DNA from: Euphrasia confusa
Taxonomy: Eukaryota > Streptophyta > Magnoliopsida > Lamiales > Orobanchaceae
DNA length: 64,000 nucleotides
Direction of reading: 5' to 3'
Assembly: GCA_954870475.1 (NCBI GenBank)
Contig: OX940951.1
Span: 48,817,679 to 48,881,678, forward strand
Made by a program: the position numbers and the translations under genes. Shown here piece by piece: positions 16,231-28,100 of the stretch. The notes under the pieces are model-generated. The model was not told the DNA's origin and searched no databases. It saw only the letters and a list, made by a program, of their open reading frames with translations. Each line of letters begins with the position of its first letter. Position 1 is the stretch's first letter.

Positions 16231-16729
16231 TTGTATTGGAGTTTTATTATTAATGTTTAAAACAGAAATTCTCTTTTAAATTACATATTCGGTTTATATT
16301 CATTTGTTAAATAGCGAGGGTAGCGTAGATTTTTCCTACCCAATTGCCTATAAAATTTCTACTTTTATGGACCGGGCTTCAAAACTTATTTATTTTGATT
16401 TGAATCCGGTAGTCCCACTTAAATCTTATTAATAATCAATAAAAAACAAGTTCATTATGGCGCATTGTTTAATAAATAAATTGCATAATTAACGCCTAAA
16501 CCAATCCTTTAAAAAAAGTAATTGATGGGAATTGACACAGTAGTCGTTTCAAAATAACTTTGTAAGTCAAAATTATACGCGTCAACCCTAAATGTGATGA
16601 TGCAATTTCAATCTCGAAGTCACTAAATTCAAATTTAATTTTAGACTTTTTTATTTGCCTAGAAAAAAACGAGTGATTTGGTTTAAAAGGCAGTTTTTTT
16701 ATTCTGAATTAAAATTTGTATTCTAGGAC
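16231..16729. other. Non-coding spacer
   Basis: No gene is seen. Near 16500-16680 it contains degraded forms of the non-coding module (Aaatgtgatga, tttaatt, agactttttt) that also lies upstream of the other protease copies, which suggests it is the old 5' flank of the protease fragment at 17359. Confidence 0.4.
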
Positions 16730-16732
16730 TAA

Positions 16733-17067
16733 GGACCTGTTCTTTTGGACTGAAACCGGCTGAACTGAACTGAACTGAACTGAAGCGATCTGAACTGAAC
16801 TGAACTGATTTTTTAATAAAAATAATAATAATATTTATAAATTATTAAATGTTATTTTAAAAATATTAAAAATATTGTGACATTAACTATATTGTATATT
16901 TAAAATTATTGGTTCAAATTATTTTTTGTTTATTTTATTTTAATTTATTTTGAAACGAACTGAACTGAACTGAACTGAACTGAAGCGATCTGAACTGAAC
17001 TGAATTGAACTGAAGCGATCTGAACTGAACTGAACTGGACTGAAATTAAGTCCAAAAGAACAGGTCC
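16733..17067. mobile_element. Harbinger/Tourist-type MITE with CTGAA repeats
   Basis: A 335-bp element with about 19-bp terminal inverted repeats beginning GGACCTGTTCTTTTGGACT, flanked by TAA at 16730-16732 and 17068-17070. A 3-bp TWA target duplication is typical of PIF/Harbinger elements. Both inner flanks carry pentamer-like 'ctgaa' tandem repeats with an interspersed 'gcgatctgaactgaac' motif, and the centre is AT-rich. It has no coding capacity. Confidence 0.85.
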
Positions 17068-17328
17068 TAAGGATCAAAGATACAAAAATTTAAAAGTCAG
17101 AGATGATATGTGAAATTTAGTTCACACTTTGCATTAGAAAAGGATAAGGCATTTTCACCGTCATAGTTGAATAGGTATTTTGACTATACAATTATTTAAA
17201 AATAAAAAACACCAATTTGTGGGCCCACGATTTTACTATAAAAGCATGCACGTAGACGTAGTGTTATAGTTCATCTCATCATATCACTTTGTGTTTTTCT
17301 ATAAATTGTTTTCTGATTACAAAATAAT

Positions 17329-17358
17329 TCGTCGCGGTTTTTCAAATTTCTTGTAGTG
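17329..17358 (-). mobile_element. Orphan right terminus of a second CACTA element
   Basis: These 30 bases match the right inverted repeat of the complete CACTA element (13552-13581) almost exactly: inner TCGTCGCG, then TTTCAAATTTCTTGTAGTG-type end. The outer end faces the protease sequence that starts at 17359. I did not find the matching left end or the 3-bp duplication, so the rest of this element has been deleted or lies as unrecognised sequence to the left. Confidence 0.8.
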
Positions 17359-18781
17359 GTTGTACAGGGACAAGCTTCACATGGACAGAATCAGAAGAAT
17401 GTCCTCGTCATCATCATCATCGCACCATCATGATGACGTGGCGGGTCGACGCAGGACCATGCAGAAGAATATAAGCTCGGCAACAGCCGTGATACGTACC
17501 TATCGCATCAGCCGCGGACTTTGGGCCCGCAAACTACTATGTGGAGCTTATGGTCGGCACACCCCCGACGAAACTACCCATGTTTATCGACACTCTGACA
17601 GGTCTAACTTGGGTGTACTGCAAATACCCCTACAAGTACAAGAGAAGCAAGAATCGTACAACGGTAGACTTCGATCACGCTACTTCAACATCTTTCCAAA
17701 CCATACCTTGTTCGTCACGAACGTGCAAAAATCGCATGGACTATTACTACTATCCTGCATCGTGCACTAATACTACTAAACCAAAAGACCTTTGCAGCTA
17801 TAATACTAGGTACGTTTATCTTTATCTGTGTGTGTACACAGTAACTAGTAACTGAATTGAACTAAACTTAACTTAACTGAATTGGATTTTTCAAATAATT
17901 AAATATTGTCCATGATTCGATATAGTTATGGGCTAGGAATTTATGCAACCGAGACCGTAAGCTTTAGCCTCACCAACGGGCAACAGACTTCACTCGAAAA
18001 GACGTTCATCGGGTGCACTACCTCCTCCTACATAGCCGACAATGATTCGACGTTCGCCGGTACAAGCGGCGTAGTGGGTCTAGGCAACAACCCCTTGTCA
18101 CTCCCAATGCAAGCCTCTAAACTCTTTCAAAACCAGTTTTCGTACTGCCTCGTCGATATCTACAGTCCGAAAGAGAAGTCGAGCAAGCTCTTCCTCGGGC
18201 CACCCCAAAGAAGGCCCAAAGACATCGTCGGCCCAATGCAAAGCACCAAGCTGGAAGTGAATACCGCCCTGACCAAGTTTTACGGTGTGTACATTAAGAG
18301 CATACTCGTCGGTGGGAAGAAGTTGAACAATATTCCGGCGTCCACGTGGCATTTCCAGTTACCAGCCCTAGGTGGGGCCATTGTCGATGCCGGGACGACG
18401 CTCACTTATCTGGCTGGTCCCGCGTACGGCCCGGTGATGCATGCGCTGACGGATCGACTGCGAGGGTTTTCGAGGGCGAGCAGCGCACTGGCTAACGAGA
18501 CGTTCGAGTATTGCTACAAAGGGAACAACGATGATGAGTTGGAGAAGTCGGGGCCGGAGATAGAGATTGTTTTTAAGGGCGGGGCGAGGCTAGCGGTTAA
18601 CGCGAGCAGTTATATGATCAACGTGGACGACCCTGATAACAAGATCGCATGCGTGGGAATCGTGAACAATGGTGAGGTGAGCCTATCGGTGATCTGGAAC
18701 ATGTTCCAGCAGAAGCATCTGTGGGAGTTCGATATGGAGAAAGGAGTGTTGAGATTTACGACCTCAGACTGCGCTTACTAA
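17359..18781 (+). pseudogene. Aspartic protease (A1 family, CDR1/nepenthesin-like) pseudogene
   Basis: Exon 1 remnant 17359-17809, intron 17810-17925, exon 2 17926-18781 ending in TAA. It aligns in order with the intact copy at 35372: LYRDKLH..RIRRM, YYVELMVGTPP, LTWVYCK, TIPCSS, then SYGLGIYATETVSFSLTNG to the C-terminal IWNMFQQKHLWEFD. Three faults are visible. The signal peptide and start are missing because the gene begins at a CACTA terminus. The reading frame shifts between about 17440 and 17520. The first catalytic motif reads DTLTG instead of DTGS. The second motif is DAGTT rather than DSG/DTG. Exon 2 is open over 285 codons, so decay there is mild. It cannot encode an active protease as it stands. 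Confidence 0.85.
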
Positions 18782-19480
18782 TTCGACGCTATCTACTATA
18801 CCTATTATGAATCTCGGAATAAATTGTCGTCGCGTCGTGTGTTTGTGTTTGTGTTTTCGATTTCATCATGTGTTTTTATCCGGTCTTCCTTTGGTGTGAC
18901 AGCCATAGGCATGCATACCATTGCTATTATAATTACAGTAATATTTTAATTTAATAAAATGTTGTTTTTACAATTTTAATGTTAAAAAAATTAAGAACGA
19001 TGTTGTTTTAAGAACGATGGAACATCTCTACATGACTTCGATCAAACTCACTTTCCGGTCTTTGATGTGCGCTATATATATGTGAGGGCGCACACTTACG
19101 TCTCCGATTTCTACAAATCAAAACTCCGATCACCCGTGTATAGGCGGGCCGGACGGGCCACTAATTGGGATAGAATCAGATCGTGATCGGCTCGAGGCAG
19201 GTCAATTTCAACAAAATTTGATCTCGGAAGTCGGAAACACATCGATTATAAGTTTACATGCCGGAATCAAAACATGTCGCATTTTTTTGGGTACTGAAAT
19301 GTAAATCAACTTTGGAAATTAAAGGTTTAAATTGGGCTTAGTTATGAAATGATCTTCAAATCTCTTTAATTTTGGACATTTTTTAAACAAGTAACATAAG
19401 AAAGATTAATTTGTCCTTTTTTATTGGGGTCCCGAGCCGAGCCCAAAAATATCAAAAGCCGGTGATTTATATGTTTTTGT
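18782..19480. other. 3' flank of protease pseudogene, non-coding
   Basis: No gene is seen. Around 19340-19420 the 'aatctctttaattttggac' module found near the other protease copies recurs. Confidence 0.4.
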
Positions 19481-20930
19481 GTCATTTTTCTTTGTTTTGT
19501 TGTGTGTGAGTTGTGTCATTTCTAGTCGTTTTTGTGTGTTTTCCTCGTGATTTGTGGTAGTGATTTGTGGTAGGTTTGATGTTTTGTTGAGTGTTCAGGC
19601 TAGTTGACGTGATTTGTGTGAGAAGAGCAAGAAACGAGTTGAAAAACGGTAAAAGCAATTTGGCCGATCGACAAACTTTCGAGATTGCGCTGCAAACTTG
19701 GCAACCTCGGTTCTCCCAACTCTGATCACCTACAAACATGATCCATACATTGTCGGAAAGCCCTTGAAATTGTCTACACGGCCCTACTTGTTTCCTGTCA
19801 TGGTTCCCCGTCATATGGTCGTATTTCACGAGTTTCCATCCCAGCAGGCAGCTGCCTTGAGTGTATGTGCAGCGAACTTGGAGAGCTTGGTTCTCCCAAC
19901 TCCGACCACCTACAGCGACGATCTATACCTATACGGAAAGCCCTTGGAGTCCTCTACATGACCCAGCCATCCAAGCGCCCGCCTGCCCACCAGGCTCTCT
20001 CTCGTGACGCATTCCATGAGCCCGCCCGACTTTGCGTCCAGATTTGACTTTTGTTGACCGCGGAATTTCTTGTACTATAACTTAGTAGGGTTTCGACCCG
20101 AATTAAACATAACACACTTTTTACTTTTATTCTTCTGCACTTTGAGAGAACATTGGAGACTCGTGCTTTCACTTAGGTTTTTATCGCTTTCTTTTGTATT
20201 CGAATTCGGTAAAAGTCGGAGTTAACCGTCGATAGATCATTTGGTTCCGTTATTGATCTTAGTAAATTTTCTATTCGATTTGTGTTCGTTCTTTTCTTGC
20301 TTTATTTGTTTCGTGCTCTTTTCTTTTCTTGTTTACTCATGATTTCGTATAATTCAACATTTTCGTTTTCGATTCAAAATATGAGTAGCTAAACTTTTCC
20401 GATTAGGGTTAGGGAGATTTAATTCTCTAAGAGTAGATGTTTGATTCTTGAGCGCTTGAAAGGTGTTTCATAAAACGTCTCGTGCAATATTTCAAAATAA
20501 TCAAACCATAATTAAGCCAACCGGAAACGGACGTTTTCTTGTGACTTTTGCAAACAACGTCAAACCTCGAAATTGAGAATTAAAGATCCTGACCCCTAAT
20601 CCTTTTCTCTTTTGATTCAACTCTTTTAATTAATTTAGTTAATTCTTAGCTTTTAACAAAAACTCAAAACAACTCAATGCATTATGCTATTTATTTTCTC
20701 TTCTTAGTTGCAAACAAATAAACATTTATACACACCGATTGTAGTGTTTCTCGAGACCAACTCGGGCGAGTTGTTTCGACAACTAGTTCGATTAAATTTA
20801 ATTGATTTTGACGCTACTAAAACGACTTATCACCCGGCTCAAAACCCGACCTTTGCGATTCGAGCCGAGCCTGACGAGCCCTATCCGGGTTCTCGGTCCC
20901 AAATTTTATAGAGTTTCTATTACAAATTTC
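19481..20930. repeat. Probable Ty3/Gypsy-type non-coding remnant
   Basis: No reliable reading frame. An imperfect direct repeat of about 87 bp occurs at about 19691-19777 and 19870-19957 (shared core 'ttctcccaact', 'cggaaagccctt', 'tctaca'). The T-rich pieces and 'aattctctaagagtagatgt' look like LTR/leader DNA of a Gypsy retrotransposon, but I found no ends, so the family call is a guess. Confidence 0.3.
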
Positions 20931-21272
20931 CTTCACTTTGTAATTTAATAAAAATTTCAAACATACATTTGAATCAAATGATAATAAACTGAAAGTTCAA
21001 AGATAAAAACAAAAAATGATGTTTTTTGTTGTTTGTCCAAATGAAAATCCAAAAATAAAAATAAAAATCAAGTCCATCTTGCAATTACTCAAAATAGAAA
21101 AAAGCAGGAGTAACAATTAATTAGCATATCATTAATTCAAAAATACTTTACAAAAAATATACATCATAGTAGCACTAGAAAAATCAAGTATACTTTCCAT
21201 TATTGTCTTCCTCTTATTTGAAGTGTTGTTTGATTTTTTTTTTTTTTTGAAATTTTTACAATGATGTGCACT

Positions 21273-21605
21273 GTGAAGTTTTAACTCAGAATGAAAGAGA
21301 AGGTAAAGTAAAAACTTTATGTGAAAACCTTAATAGTAATAATAATGATATAGAGTACATCTTTTTTTTTTCTTTATATATATATATAAAATGAAATTGA
21401 AGTTTTAACTCAGAATGAAAGAGAAGGTAAAGTAAAAACTTTATGTGAAAACCTTAATAGTAATAATAATGATATAGAGTACATCTTTTTTTTTTCTTTA
21501 TATATATATATAAAATGAAATTGACAGTTCGAGTCGGGCTTAATAATAATGATATAGAGTACATTTTTTTTCTTTATATATAAAATGAAATTGACAGTTC
21601 GAGTC
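21273..21605. repeat. Tandem duplication of about 130 bp
   Basis: The segment starting 'tgaagttttaactcagaatg' at 21274 is repeated from about 21401, including a T-run and a (TA)n tract. A third, shorter copy of the 3' part starts near 21541. The copies are nearly identical, so the event is recent. Confidence 0.8.
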
Positions 21606-21899
21606 GGGCTTTCGGTCCTAAATATTTCTTGGCCCGAGCTCGGACCGCATATACACTTCACGGGTCGGTCCTGTTGGAAATCGATATCCCGGGGTCGTCG
21701 GAATTGCGGAATACACGACCCCGATCAAAATCCCTTCGCCGGAAACCACCGCGAACCACCACGCATGACCGGAGCCCGACCGAAAGCACCGCCGCGGGAT
21801 AAACCCGCGGCTGCCCCCAGCCGAGCCCCGCGAGGGGCTCGCGATCGCTCACGCGATCGCATGGGGTTCCGCACGGCAACCCCCCGGGGCTGCTTGTAG

Positions 21900-21929
<30 letters not shown>
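21900..21929. repeat. Poly(C) tract of 30 bases
   Basis: An uninterrupted run of C in the left piece of the split solo LTR, followed by a GC-rich inverted repeat. It may be slippage or a sequencing/assembly artefact. Confidence 0.95.
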
Positions 21930-21930
<1 letters not shown>

Positions 21931-21973
21931 CGGCGAGTCCGGCGACTCGCCGCCGCCGCATCGGAGGGCGGTC

Positions 21974-23525
21974 TGATGGAGTTATATTCTAAATGTCTAG
22001 TTTAGTGACAATATGGAACTCCTTATCTGTGTTTCATTATCTATTAATCAAACAGTCTGCATTTTGTTCATATACACTCTATGTCATAGTCCTAGATATA
22101 TACGTTGTAGACAGTATGGCGTGAGGAGACACGCGGAAGATCATACTGTCGGTTACTCGTATACTATTGAACAGTAGCTCACGACTTAGATGGACAGGGA
22201 CAATCCATCGGTACGTCGTAGTGTGACTGGTAGATAGTCGGTCTTGACTATCATGTTACACTCGTACACTTGGTGTATTGAGCAGGACCACGGGAGGGCG
22301 TTCGATTTATACTAATCGAAGTAATCGAACTGGACCTCAGATATTACGGATATACGAATTCCTAATCCCTATATAATTATAGGTGCGTGTGTCCAATTCT
22401 CGGTTCTTTAACTTGCCAATGAGTGAGACTAATTGATTAGTCGAGATTCTCGGTAAATTGGGAATCGTAATTGTACGCACGGCATGCTATAGATTATAGA
22501 CAGGAAACCGTGTCCCGTTTATCGGGATGATTACGTCCCCGAGATGAGCTCATAAAGTTTATCATGTAAACCCTGCAGGTGGATTTGTTCCACATGATAA
22601 TAAGGATGAGTGGTACTAGTCTCGGATAATAAGAAACGAATTAATTTAATTATTAGTAATTAAATAAATTCGTGGACGTTCGATATCTTAAACACGGGGA
22701 AAGTCGTATATGTAATTTCGGGAATTCAATTATTATTTTTTAGTGGAGTGAATAATAATTAAAATTGAAATCGATTAATTAAGGAATTGCTTTTACGTAT
22801 TCCAAGTTAATTAATATTTCAATTTAGCCCTTAATTAATTTAACCTTAGGTCCCTAACGTAACTCTATATAAACCCACACTTGCCCTCTCCTAAAACCTA
22901 CATTTCGCCGCAACAATTATTTTCAGCAGAGAAAGAATTAATTGCTTAGCGCAATAAAAACTAAGGAGAGAGCAGACAAGGACGTACCCAGCGGATCGTT
23001 GCCCACACAACGGCTGGAGTCGGGAAGAGTCATACGTTAGAAGCTCTAAGGTCTCAACCATCGACCGATAAGGTATGAGATCGGATCTCTATTCCGCTTT
23101 TATCGATCTCATTTTTCTCGTTGATCATACATGAACGTAGATCGGGTTCCGGGGTTGTGGGTTGTATTCCTCGACTACTGGGGGTTCTAGGACCTCCGGA
23201 TCGGTAGTCGGATGAGGAAAAACGACCCGGAAACGAGCCCGGAACAGCAACGTCGCGTTGCTGTTCGCGGACAAACGGCGGTCGCCAGAGGGCAAACGGC
23301 GGTCGCCGTTTGCAGCTCCTCCAGCGACCGCTGGTCTGCATTCGGCGGTCGCCGAATTAAGGCAGATCAGCCCCGTTTCGCGCGGTTGTCCTCCGGGGCG
23401 ATGGCTGGGCGTGATTCGGGTCACGGGCTGTCACGTGAACGAAGTGACGGACGTGGAGGTTGACTGGGATCGTTCGGATGTTCGAGCGATCGAACGAACG
23501 CATCCCGGGTAGTCGATTTCCAATA
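21974..23525 (+). repeat. Copia 5' LTR
   Basis: Starts TGATGGAGTT and ends TTTCCAATA, slightly off the usual TG...CA. A TATA box (TATATAAA) lies at 22866-22873, so transcription would start about 30 bases later. GC-rich sequence with AAACGGCGGTCGCC motifs occupies the U5 side. Reading frames within it on either strand have no known product. Confidence 0.9.
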
Positions 23526-23527
23526 AA

Positions 23528-23539
23528 TGGTATCAGAGC
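23528..23539 (+). promoter_or_regulatory. Primer-binding site for initiator tRNA-Met
   Basis: TGGTATCAGAGC, two bases after the 5' LTR. This is the standard plant LTR-retrotransposon site complementary to the 3' end of initiator tRNA-Met, used to prime minus-strand DNA. Confidence 0.93.
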
Positions 23540-25165
23540 CGGTTTTGTACGTTCTTTGTATGTTTTGCGAGTTTTGTTTTGCAGGTTAACCCGATTATTA
23601 TGGTCATATGTTTATGTACTGTATATTGTGGTTTGTTAAACTCTCGGGGTTGTCGAGATTTTTGTTTTAAAATCGTTGCTTGAATGTAATAGTTAAAACG
23701 ACGGGTTGAGTCGTTTAGGTTTTCTATTTCGTTTTTCGTTTTTATCCGGATGTATAGGATCGATCAATCTGTATAGGATCGATGCCGGAAGTAGTTAGCT
23801 TTACCTTGTAATGTTGCTGCTGCTTGGTGGATCGAGACGAGATCGAAGGCCGGACGAACGAGGGTCGAGAAGTCGAACCCGCGGCTGCTGAAGGGCAAAC
23901 GGCGGTCGCCGTTTCTTAAACGGCGGTCGCCGTTTCTTAAACGGCGGTCGCCGTTTCTTAAACGGCGGTCGCCGTTTCTTAAACGGCGGTCGCCGTTTCG
24001 CTGGATTTCGGGCAGCAGCTCCGCAGGGGTTCGACGGACACCACGGATCGCTCGTCGAGGCCTGGGATGATACTCCAGTGGGAGGGGTTCGTCTCTTGGC
24101 ACTTAGACGAGTCGGTGGTGGATCGAGACCTTGACGAGCAACGAGACGAAGATCCGAGAAGACGTGCATCGAAGATATTTAAAGGCCATAATAATCGGGG
24201 TCACGTTAAATGCTTTTTGCGTGTTTACGTGCTTTTTATTATGCTTTATTTATTTATGCATGTTATCCCTTTCGTAAAATACTAAGTGGGAGAGGGATTG
24301 GAAACAATCCCGCGGTCTCCATTCTCTGTTTTGATGGTGATGTGGGTCGCTTACGAGTTGGCTTTAGTGTCATCCTCCCTATCGGATAAAGTGGACACAC
24401 GGATATCACTGGATCAAAATTCGAATTCAATTCCATTTATAGAATTGAACACTTAAGTTTTTCAAAGCAAATGCCTAATCTGTCTTTCAAAGACTAAGTT
24501 CAACTCGACTCATTCTCACCCCGGGGAGTGGAATGGAGCCAAAGCGCTTGCTTATGTCGATGACACAGATTAGAGACATTCGAGTCATTTGATGACTAGA
24601 TCGATTGTCTGGTTGGCTCCCTCACTTTGTGAGAGATAGGGCTCAATTGCATGATTGATCGCTGGTTAGAAACTTCGAGTTTCACTTACGAGATATCAAG
24701 CTTTGATTAACGAAATTATGAAATTTATTAAATGGAATTCAATTAACAAAGTTGTTTGTTTAGTAAACGTCCACACTATCGTGGCTTACTAGACGGAAAC
24801 GGAACTTTGGGTTAATTGAGGCTCGACAGTTATAGGAAATCGTAAAGGGACCGCATGTCAACGTAAACGTCCACACTAACGTGGCTTGCGGTGGATATGT
24901 AGTTCCCGAGCGGTTAACTTAGTACTGAGAAATGGTATACACTTAGGTACGCTTTACAGTATCCTCTCCATCGGAGTCACTGCTGTAATGATGTACGACC
25001 GAAGCAAAAGTCCAGTTATAAAATCGTTTGGACTAGTATACGTCCACATGAACGTGGCATGCTGGTCTGATGGGATTTTAGGATTGATTGGTAAATTTAA
25101 TGATATTAATTAAGGGAGTTAATATCGAATTAAATTTGACGGTTTGATTTGTCTCTTTTATAGAT
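23540..25165 (+). other. Copia 5' leader, non-coding
   Basis: A 1.6-kb leader between primer site and gag, long for Copia. It includes the 21-bp palindromic repeat array (23897-23999). It also has three copies of a stem-forming 'acgtccaca..(c)gtgg' motif at about 24769, 24864 and 25041. Short frames here have no recognisable product. These structures may act in RNA packaging or translation control, which is speculation. Confidence 0.6.
23897..23999. repeat. Five tandem copies of a 21-bp palindrome
   Basis: Unit AAACGGCGGTCGCCGTTTCTT, five times with a perfect 21-bp period. Each unit holds an 8-bp stem (AAACGGCG/CGCCGTTT) around GT. Single copies and half copies of the same motif occur in both LTRs (about 23270-23310 and 30520-30560). 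Confidence 0.95.
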
Positions 25166-28100
25166 ATGGCACTCAACCCACTGTCTGTGATACTAAAAGA
25201 AAACAAACTCACTGGTCCAAATTATGTTGATTGGAAACGAAACTTGGACATTGTCCTAACTGCTGAGGAGTACAAATATGTACTCCAGGTCGACTGTCCT
25301 GTTGAACCTACTGAAACATCCACTTCTGAGGAAAAGGAAGCTCATCGGAAGTGGGTCAAGGCTGATCAGATGGCGCGGTGCTACATTTTGGCTTCTATGT
25401 CAAATGTGCTGCAACATCAGCATGAAGCCATGGACACTGCCTATGATATGATGCTTAACCTCAAGGAAATGTTTGGTAGTCAGGACAGGGCAGCCAGGCA
25501 AGATGCTATGAGGAAACTCATGACGGCCACTATGTCCGAAGGAACGCCCGTGAGGGATCACGTTCTTAGGATGATAGGATTTCTGAATGAGATAGAGATT
25601 ATGGGAGGAGCTATCGATGGGGAAACCCAGATCGATATAGTGCTCCAATCTCTGCCTAGGAGTTTTGAGCAGTTCCGCCTGAACTATAACATGAACAAGA
25701 GGTTATATACGTTGGCGGAACTCCTGACTGAACTCCAGGCGGCAGAGGGTATCTTTAAGAACTCTCAAGCACTTGTGGCTGTGAAATCGACTCTTCCTCG
25801 CCCTTCGTGGATTAAGAAGAAGAAAAGGCAAGGACGGAAACCCAGTGGACCCAGAGTTGGTGGACCACAGAATGGAGTGAACAGGCCTAAGGGCAAGTGT
25901 TTCCGTTGCAAGCAGTCTGGACATTGGAAGTCTAATTGTCCTCTCAGACAAGGAGGTATGAACTTTTCCTTAGTCACTGAAACATGTTTAGCGGTGTTAT
26001 CCACCGGTACCTGGTGTGTGGATACGGGAGCCACTGATCATGTCTGCAATTCTTTGCAGGGGTTCCAGGAAACCCGGCGGCTTAGAGAGGGAGAGATCAC
26101 CATCTACATGGGCAACGCTACGAAAGTGGCGGCGGTTGCAGTGGGAGATGTTCATTTATCTTTTAATAATAATGTTTTGGTATTGAATAATTGTCTTTAT
26201 GTACCGGATTTTAGAAAGAACCTTGTTTCGGTTTCTAAGTTGGTTTTGAATGGATATTCAGTTTCTTTTGATAATTCTGTTATTGTCAAAAAGAATGGTG
26301 ATCATATCTGTTTTGGTACATTGATAGGCAACTTATATATACTGAATCCTAATTATTCCACGATGCAACGAGTAGAGTCGTATAACACATCTAGTACCAA
26401 TAAGAGAAAGGAGCCTTCTAGGATGAATCAAAAGTACTTATGGCATCTTAGGCTAGGTCATATTAACTTGGGCAGGATTCAAAGGTTGATAACTGATGGA
26501 ATACTCAGTGATGTGAAAGATGAGGACTTTCCAACCTGCGAATCATGCCTGGAAGGAAAAATGACCAAGCGACCCTTTAGTGATAAGGGGTATAGATCCA
26601 AGGAAGTACTGGAATTGATTCACTCTGATTTGTGCGGGTCTTTATCTGTCCAAGCGAGAGGAGGTTACGAATATTTTGTAACCTTCACTGATGATTACTC
26701 AAGGTATGGTTTTATATACCTGATGCGCCGCAAGAGCGAGTGCTTTGACAAGTTCAAGGAGTACAAAGCTCTTGTGGAGAACCTTCATGGTAAAACCATA
26801 AAGACTCTACGATCTGATCGTGGAGGAGAGTACCTCTCGTGAGAGTTTAAGGCGTACTTATCGGAGAATGGGATTGACTCCCAAATGACTGCACCATACA
26901 CGCCCCAGCAGAATGGTGTAGCAGAAATAAGGAATAGGACTCTTATGGAAATGGTAAGATCTATGATGAGTTACTCAGAACTACCAGTTTCGTTCTGGGG
27001 ATATGCCTTGGAAACATCGGCTTATATCTTGAACTTAGTTCCTTCTAAATCAGTCCCTAAGACGCCCTCGGAATTGTGGATCGGGCGTAAGCCAAACTTG
27101 AAACACATTCGGATCTGGGGTTGTCCAGCACATGTGCTAAAGCACGGGGCTGATAAGTTGGAGTCACGTTCAGATATTCGGTTGTTTATAGGATATCCTA
27201 GAGGAACGAAAGGTGGTCTATTTTATAGTCCTAAGGACCAGAAGATCGTTGTTAGCACCAACGCTCGGTTCTTGGAAGAGGATTATATAATGGACCACAA
27301 GCCCAATAGTGAGATAATACTTAATGAACTGAGAGGGAACGATCAAGGCTTAGATCCAACCCAACCGGGTGATACGCCACCACAGTCTGCACCTGTAGTT
27401 ACTGAGGTTACACCGGAGCGTCGTCGTAGTGGGAGAGTTGTTCGACAACCTGACAGGTTCATGTTTATAAGTGAGTCTTCGGACTTGTTACCTGGAGAAC
27501 ATGAAGCCGATCCCTGGACCTACGACGAGGCGCTTAAAGATCAAGATGCTCAGTCTTGACAAAAGGCGATGAAATCTGAGATTGAATCTATGGATTCAAA
27601 TCAGGTCTGGGATCTTGTTGCAACGCCCCAAGGTGTAAAAGCCATTGGTTGCAAGTGGGTGTACAAGAGGAAAAGAGGATCTGACGGGAAGGTGGAAACC
27701 TTCAAGGCTAGGCTTGTTGCGAAAGGGTACACTCAGAAAGAAGGGATCGATTATGAGGAAACCTTTTCGCCGGTAGCTATGCTGAAGTCGATCCGGATTC
27801 TTTTGTCTATAGCATCTCATATGGATTATGAGGTGTGGAAAATGGACGTCAAGACAGCATTCTTGAATGGGAATCTTGACGAGACCATTTATATGAGACA
27901 ACCAGAGGGATTCATCGAGAAGGGCCAAGAGCATCTAGTGTGTAAGCTAAAGCGATCCATTTATGGATTGAAGCAAGCTTCTAGATCTTGGAACATGCAG
28001 TTTGATGAGGTTATCCAGTCTTATGGATTCATTCAAAGCATGGACGAGTCGTGTGTATACCGGAGAAGTGACGGAAACAGCGTGGCGTTTCTCGTGCTTT

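Noticed and set aside
21585..21899. 104-codon Arg/Pro-rich frame before the poly(C) tract
   Set aside because: It lies in the left piece of the reverse solo LTR; the corresponding part of the other LTR does not keep the same frame.
23528..23539. tRNA-Met gene fragment
   Set aside because: The 12 bases directly follow an LTR and are the primer-binding site; no tRNA body is present.
23054..24169. Several Arg/Ala-rich frames on both strands, repeated at 30304-30713
   Set aside because: They come from the GC-rich U5 part of the LTRs and from the 21-bp palindrome array; the duplication only reflects the two LTRs.
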